Of a stretch of 9,240 nt of DNA, positions 5,815-9,240 are shown piece after piece. The notes under the pieces are model-generated. The model saw nothing but the letters and a program-made list of their open reading frames with translations, made no database searches and was not told the origin of the DNA. The first letter of the stretch is position 1. Every line of letters starts with the position of its first letter. Position numbers and translations under genes: made by a program. This DNA comes from Acidobacteriota bacterium (GTDB lineage Bacteria > Acidobacteriota > Thermoanaerobaculia > Multivoradales > SZUA-115), in contig QIHU01000462.1 of NCBI GenBank assembly GCA_003231035.1, positions 1 to 9,240 on the forward strand, read 5' to 3'.

Positions 5815-8460
5815 GTGGATCAGTCCGCATACAGACGCCAGAGCGCCAACCAGATCCTGCGCCGCGCGCTAACCAAGCCGCCGCGGCATCGCGCCCGATT
5901 CGTCGCCGAGGTCTGTGGTTTCAGTCTCGAACTGCGCAAGGAGGTGGAGGCCCTCCTGTTCGTGGATACCGGCATCCTGCATCCGTTCGAAGATTCGTTG
6001 CGCGAGCTCACGCAAGAAGCAGCCGAACCCTTCCAACGCGGCGACCGGATCGGCGCCTACCGCCTCGTCGAAGCGATCGGCCAGGGAGGCTGCGGTCGGG
6101 TCTACCTGGCGCAGAGGGCGGACGGCCAGTTCGAGCGTCAAGTGGCTATCAAGGTGCTCAAGCGCGGCATGGACACGGACGCGATCATCCGCCGCTTCCA
6201 GATCGAGCGGCAAATCCTCGCCGACTTCGACCATCCGCACATCGCCGACCTCTACGGAGGAGGGGCGACCCCCGACCATTTGCCATACCTGGTCATGGAG
6301 TACGTGGACGGTCGCCGGATCGACGAATACTGCGCCCAGGAGGAATTGAATCTCGACGCCCGTCTGCGGCTGATTCTGAGTGTTTGCTCGGCGGTCGAGT
6401 ACGCTCACCGCCACCTCGTGGTCCACCGCGACCTCAAACCGTCGAACATCTTGGTCAAGGCAGGTGGAGAACCGAAGCTCCTCGACTTCGGTATCGCCAA
6501 GGTTCTCGATGGGGGCCCTCTGGCCGACGAGACTCTCACGGCACAAGGCTTGCGACCTCTGACTCCCGCCTACGCCAGCCCGGAACAACTGGCGGGCGAG
6601 GGAGCGACGACCGCCTGTGACATCTACTCTTTGGGCGTCCTGCTCTACGAACTGTTGACCGGCCAGCGACCTCAGCCGGCTCACGGCAACGGCCAGGCCA
6701 CCGCGCACGCGGAAAGAACGGAGCTGCCCAGCGCGGTGGTATTGCGGCCGCGCGATGCGGGCCCTGATGGCGATGAAACTCTAGGAGCCCAACTTTCGGC
6801 AGAGAGCCTCGCTCGCCGGCTGCACGGTGATCTCGACACCATCGTCACCACTGCCATGCATGCCGATCCACGGCGACGATACGAGTCCGTCGCGCTCCTC
6901 GCCGCCGACATTCGACACCATCTCAGCGGCCTTCCAATCCAGGCACGGAAACCCACTTGGGGCTACCGCGCCGGCAAGTTCATCCGTCGCAATCCCGCCC
7001 GCCTGGTAGCGGCAGTGGCTATCTTCCTGGTCCTCCTCGCCTTCGCCACCGATCGCATCAGGCGCCAACACCAGGCCGCGCAGGAACGGGTCCGGGCAGA
7101 CAAGGTAGCCAGCTTTCTGGTGGGACTCTTCGACTTTCCGACAAAGGAGAAGCTGCCGGGATCCAGTCCCTTGGCTCGCCAGATACTCGATAGGGGCGCC
7201 AATCGCATCGCGAGCCAGCTCGGCAACGTTCCCGAGCTGCGCGCCGACTTGATGATGGTGATCGGCAGGGGGTATCACTCCTTAGGCCTCCACAACTCCT
7301 CCGCGCCCCTACTCGAAGAGGCGTTGCGCCTGCGCCGACAGCAGTGGGGCTCTTCGCACCAAGAGGTCGCCGAAAGCCTAGGAGAACTGGCTAGGCTGCG
7401 CCAGAGCCTGGGACAACCCGCGGCCGGTGAGAGCCTACTGCGCCAGGCGCTTGCAATCCACCGCCAACTCTATGGCGAGCACCATCCGAAGACACTCGAC
7501 TCACTCGAAGAGGTCGCCATGGTCGTCTTCGATCAGGGTCGCTACGCCGACGCCGAGGTGCTACTGCGAGCCTTGCTCAGCCGCAAACTCGGTTTGCTCG
7601 ACGAGGCGGAGCCCTCCGTGGCACGAACCGAGGGTAATCTCGGCTTGGCGCTCCACCACCTCGAGCGCTACGACGAGGCGGAGCCTCTGCTGCGTTCGGC
7701 TTGGCGCAAAGGGGTAGCGGCCTTGGGCGAAGAAGATGCGATGGTGACCGCCACGATGTTAAACCTGGCCGCCCTCTTGCGCGCCAAGAGAGACTTCGCC
7801 AACGCCGAGCCTCTCTATCGTCAGGTCCTGGATCGGTTGCTCGGCGAGCAGCCGCGCGACTCGCTCTCGATCGCCAGAGCGTTTAACAACCTGGCCACCC
7901 TGCACTTCGCCCAGGGCGACTACGCGGCCGCTGAACTCAGTTTTCTGGAAGCGATCCAATGGCAAGGACGCTTGCCCTCGACCGCGCTCTCCGAAGCGGC
8001 CACCATGCAGTTGAATCTCGCCGCTTGCTTGCGCCTTCAGGAGAAACTCGCGGAGGCCGAGAAGCAAGCTCGCGGAGGCCTCGCCTTGGCAAGGCAGCTC
8101 TCTCCCGGCCACCCCATCTTCCACTATGGGCAGTCGCAGCTCGGTCTTGTGCTACTCGACCAGGGAAAACCGGCCGAGGCCGAGCCGCTCCTCAGAGAGG
8201 CCCTCGAAGGATATCGAAGCCAGCAGGGTACTCTGCGCACTGCCGCGGCCGAGCGTGCCCTGGGCTCCTGCCTGGTGGACCAGGGGCGCTACGAGGAAGC
8301 CGAACCGCTCCTCCTTGCCGCTCATCCCGTTATTCAACGTCGGCGTGGCGAAACGCACCGGCTAGCGATCCTTGCCACCCAAGAGCTGGTCCGGCTCTAC
8401 GATGAATGGCGGCGTCCAGAGTTCGCCGCGCGCTATCGCGGCACGCCGCCCCCTCCTTGA
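5815..8460 (+). CDS. Membrane-anchored Ser/Thr protein kinase with C-terminal TPR repeats
   Basis: A bacterial Hanks-type (PknB-like) kinase of about 881 residues. GTG 5815 is chosen because GAGGGT (5800-5805) lies 9 bases before it; TTG 5794 in the same frame has no such site. Numbering from the GTG, residues 1-60 form the small helical N-terminal region often seen in this family (ALTKPP...FVAEVCG...EVEALL). The kinase domain spans about 80-370: glycine loop GQGGCGRVY, VAIK with K113, helix-C Glu E131, HRDLKPSN with catalytic D206, LDFG with metal-binding D224, and SPEQ in place of APE. All catalytic residues are kept. One hydrophobic segment (about 396-412) follows a basic stretch, so the kinase should be cytosolic and the rest outside. 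Residues about 490-845 hold nine TPR-like units about 42 residues apart, with the pattern GRYxEAEPLL. TPRs bind proteins, so this part may sense or recruit a partner; substrate and signal are unknown. Confidence 0.92.
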   Translation: MDQSAYRRQSANQILRRALTKPPRHRARFVAEVCGFSLELRKEVEALLFVDTGILHPFEDSLRELTQEAAEPFQRGDRIGAYRLVEAIGQGGCGRVYLAQRADGQFERQVAIKVLKRGMDTDAIIRRFQIERQILADFDHPHIADLYGGGATPDHLPYLVMEYVDGRRIDEYCAQEELNLDARLRLILSVCSAVEYAHRHLVVHRDLKPSNILVKAGGEPKLLDFGIAKVLDGGPLADETLTAQGLRPLTPAYASPEQLAGEGATTACDIYSLGVLLYELLTGQRPQPAHGNGQATAHAERTELPSAVVLRPRDAGPDGDETLGAQLSAESLARRLHGDLDTIVTTAMHADPRRRYESVALLAADIRHHLSGLPIQARKPTWGYRAGKFIRRNPARLVAAVAIFLVLLAFATDRIRRQHQAAQERVRADKVASFLVGLFDFPTKEKLPGSSPLARQILDRGANRIASQLGNVPELRADLMMVIGRGYHSLGLHNSSAPLLEEALRLRRQQWGSSHQEVAESLGELARLRQSLGQPAAGESLLRQALAIHRQLYGEHHPKTLDSLEEVAMVVFDQGRYADAEVLLRALLSRKLGLLDEAEPSVARTEGNLGLALHHLERYDEAEPLLRSAWRKGVAALGEEDAMVTATMLNLAALLRAKRDFANAEPLYRQVLDRLLGEQPRDSLSIARAFNNLATLHFAQGDYAAAELSFLEAIQWQGRLPSTALSEAATMQLNLAACLRLQEKLAEAEKQARGGLALARQLSPGHPIFHYGQSQLGLVLLDQGKPAEAEPLLREALEGYRSQQGTLRTAAAERALGSCLVDQGRYEEAEPLLLAAHPVIQRRRGETHRLAILATQELVRLYDEWRRPEFAARYRGTPPPP

Positions 8461-8515
8461 GGGTCTATCAGGGCTAGGCTATTGCTTGCCCGCGATGAGT
8501 CGTTTTGCCGCCCTC

Positions 8516-8535
8516 TTGCGCTTACCCAAGCGCAA
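8516..8535. other. Perfect 8-bp hairpin downstream of the kinase gene
   Basis: TTGCGCTT (8516-8523), loop ACCC and AAGCGCAA (8528-8535) form a perfect inverted repeat, 55 bases after the kinase stop. No T-run follows on either strand, so a classic intrinsic terminator is not supported; it could assist Rho-dependent ending, protect the 3' end or bind a protein. I see no other convincing signal in the gene-free 8461-8635 stretch, including no clear promoter for the next gene. Confidence 0.4.
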
Positions 8536-8635
8536 ACCGCTCCAGCGCCGCCGCCGCGACTAGCAGCCGCTTCGCCTTGGACACGCCAGAACCCAACCGA
8601 AGCGCGGTAGGAACGACGGTGGTTGGAGCCCTACC

Positions 8636-8642
8636 AGGAGGT
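8636..8642 (+). promoter_or_regulatory. Strong Shine-Dalgarno site of the M23 peptidase gene
   Basis: AGGAGGT is a near-perfect match to the 16S rRNA 3' end, 8 bases before ATG 8651. It is the best ribosome binding site in the window and predicts efficient translation of the secreted peptidase. Confidence 0.8.
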
Positions 8643-8650
8643 ACAACCCC

Positions 8651-9223
8651 ATGCATCGTAACTCGACCCATCGTCACTTAGTGCTCGCGGCCGTGGCCCT
8701 AACTCTTCTCCTATCCAGCTTAGTTTCGACCTCGGCCGAGGCCGGCTACAGGCTGCCGTGGAAGGCTGGCCGGTCCTACTCGGTGACCCAGAACTGGAAC
8801 GGGTCCTTTTCTCATACGGGTTCGATGCACTATGCCTACGACTTCGCCCTGCCTGAGAGGACGGCGGTCTACGCCGCCAACTATGGGTGGGTCACCCACA
8901 TCAAAAAGAACGGCAATGCGTGCGGGGGACAGGAGCGGGTCAACGACGCCAACTACGTGGTGATCAAGCACTTCGACGGCAAATCCACCCTCTACCTCCA
9001 CCTGGGCTACCAGGCGGTCTACGTCTACGTAAACCAGTGGGTCAATCGCGGCCAGTTCCTCGGCTGGTCGGGCAACACCGGCTGGACCGAGTGCAATTCG
9101 CACATTCATTTCCAGCTCCAGAAGCAGGGAGGTTGGTTTACTCAGTCACTCCCCATTTACTTCGACGAAGAACCCAACATCGAATTGGAAGTGGGCACCT
9201 ACTACCAGTCGCAGAACCAATGA
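8651..9223 (+). CDS. Secreted M23-type (lysostaphin-like) metallopeptidase
   Basis: A 190-residue exported protein. Residues 1-31 are a signal peptide: basic start, hydrophobic core LVLAAVALTLLLSSL, and a likely cut after SAEA. The mature part is almost entirely one M23 peptidase domain. HYAYD (H60, D64) is the HxxxD zinc motif, LHL supplies H117, and HIH (H151, H153) is the HxH motif. In the M23 family H60, D64 and H153 would hold zinc while H117 and H151 aid catalysis. Such enzymes cut peptide cross-links of peptidoglycan or, in some cases, glycine-rich proteins. Two cysteines (C91, C148) could form a disulfide outside the cell. There is no SH3b, LysM or other wall-binding domain and no coiled coil as in EnvC/NlpD, so it is a minimal enzyme. 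It follows the kinase gene by 190 bases with no sign of shared transcription. Only 17 bases follow the stop. Confidence 0.88.
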   Translation: MHRNSTHRHLVLAAVALTLLLSSLVSTSAEAGYRLPWKAGRSYSVTQNWNGSFSHTGSMHYAYDFALPERTAVYAANYGWVTHIKKNGNACGGQERVNDANYVVIKHFDGKSTLYLHLGYQAVYVYVNQWVNRGQFLGWSGNTGWTECNSHIHFQLQKQGGWFTQSLPIYFDEEPNIELEVGTYYQSQNQ

Positions 9224-9240
9224 GGGTGCCGACCTATCGA

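Noticed and set aside
4946..5830. Long open frame of 294 codons on the minus strand across the FKBP gene
   Set aside because: It is a mirror of the real gene in GC-rich DNA: low-complexity Arg/Leu/Val-rich product, no ribosome site, no family resemblance, and it crosses the FKBP terminator.
8495..8563. A 22-codon frame, MSRFAALLRLPKRKPLQRRRRD, between the kinase and peptidase genes
   Set aside because: It has no ribosome binding site, spans the perfect hairpin at 8516-8535, and its arginine richness follows from GC-rich CGC repeats. Nothing else supports translation.

Overview
The window is GC-rich chromosomal DNA (about 60 % or more G+C by eye), densely coded, and shows no mobile element, CRISPR array, rRNA or tRNA. 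The gene content suggests a GC-rich Gram-negative bacterium. A large Ser/Thr kinase fused through one membrane segment to TPR repeats, close to a complete bioBFDA cluster, is typical of Acidobacteriota (for example Thermoanaerobaculia) or Myxococcota. That placement is an inference from gene style, not from a marker gene.

Layout. (1) 1-515, + strand: the 3' part of a short-chain dehydrogenase/reductase gene cut by the window edge, carrying a perfect 18-bp in-frame tandem duplication. (2) 512-4740, - strand: a tightly coupled biotin operon in the order bioB-bioF-bioD-bioA. Its junctions are TGA/GTG abutting, then GTGA, then ATGA. Its last gene, bioA, meets the SDR gene tail to tail, and both stop codons lie in one CTAG. 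(3) 4741-4924: a divergent intergenic region with inverted repeats and a plausible promoter. (4) 4925-5662, + strand: an exported FkpA-like FKBP prolyl isomerase followed by a good intrinsic terminator. (5) 5815-8460, + strand: a receptor-type Ser/Thr protein kinase with nine TPR-like units at about 42-residue spacing. (6) 8651-9223, + strand: a small secreted M23-type metallopeptidase.

How the genes work together. BioF condenses pimeloyl-thioester with alanine to KAPA, BioA aminates KAPA to DAPA, BioD closes the ureido ring to dethiobiotin, and BioB inserts sulfur to give biotin. The pimeloyl-making genes (bioC, bioH or substitutes) are not here. The main anomaly is in bioA: the reading frame breaks at about 911-920, in the conserved HGH(S/T) phosphate-binding loop. 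About 8 nt appear to be missing, while the rest of the gene on both sides still reads as good BioA. If real, the cell cannot make DAPA by this route and either imports biotin or uses another enzyme. The genes right of 4925 (isomerase, kinase, peptidase) are separate units with no clear shared pathway beyond envelope or periplasmic roles.

No wholly new system is evident. The points most worth a second look are the bioA lesion, the inverted repeats in front of bioB, and the SDR tandem duplication. There is no gene-free stretch over 300 bases.
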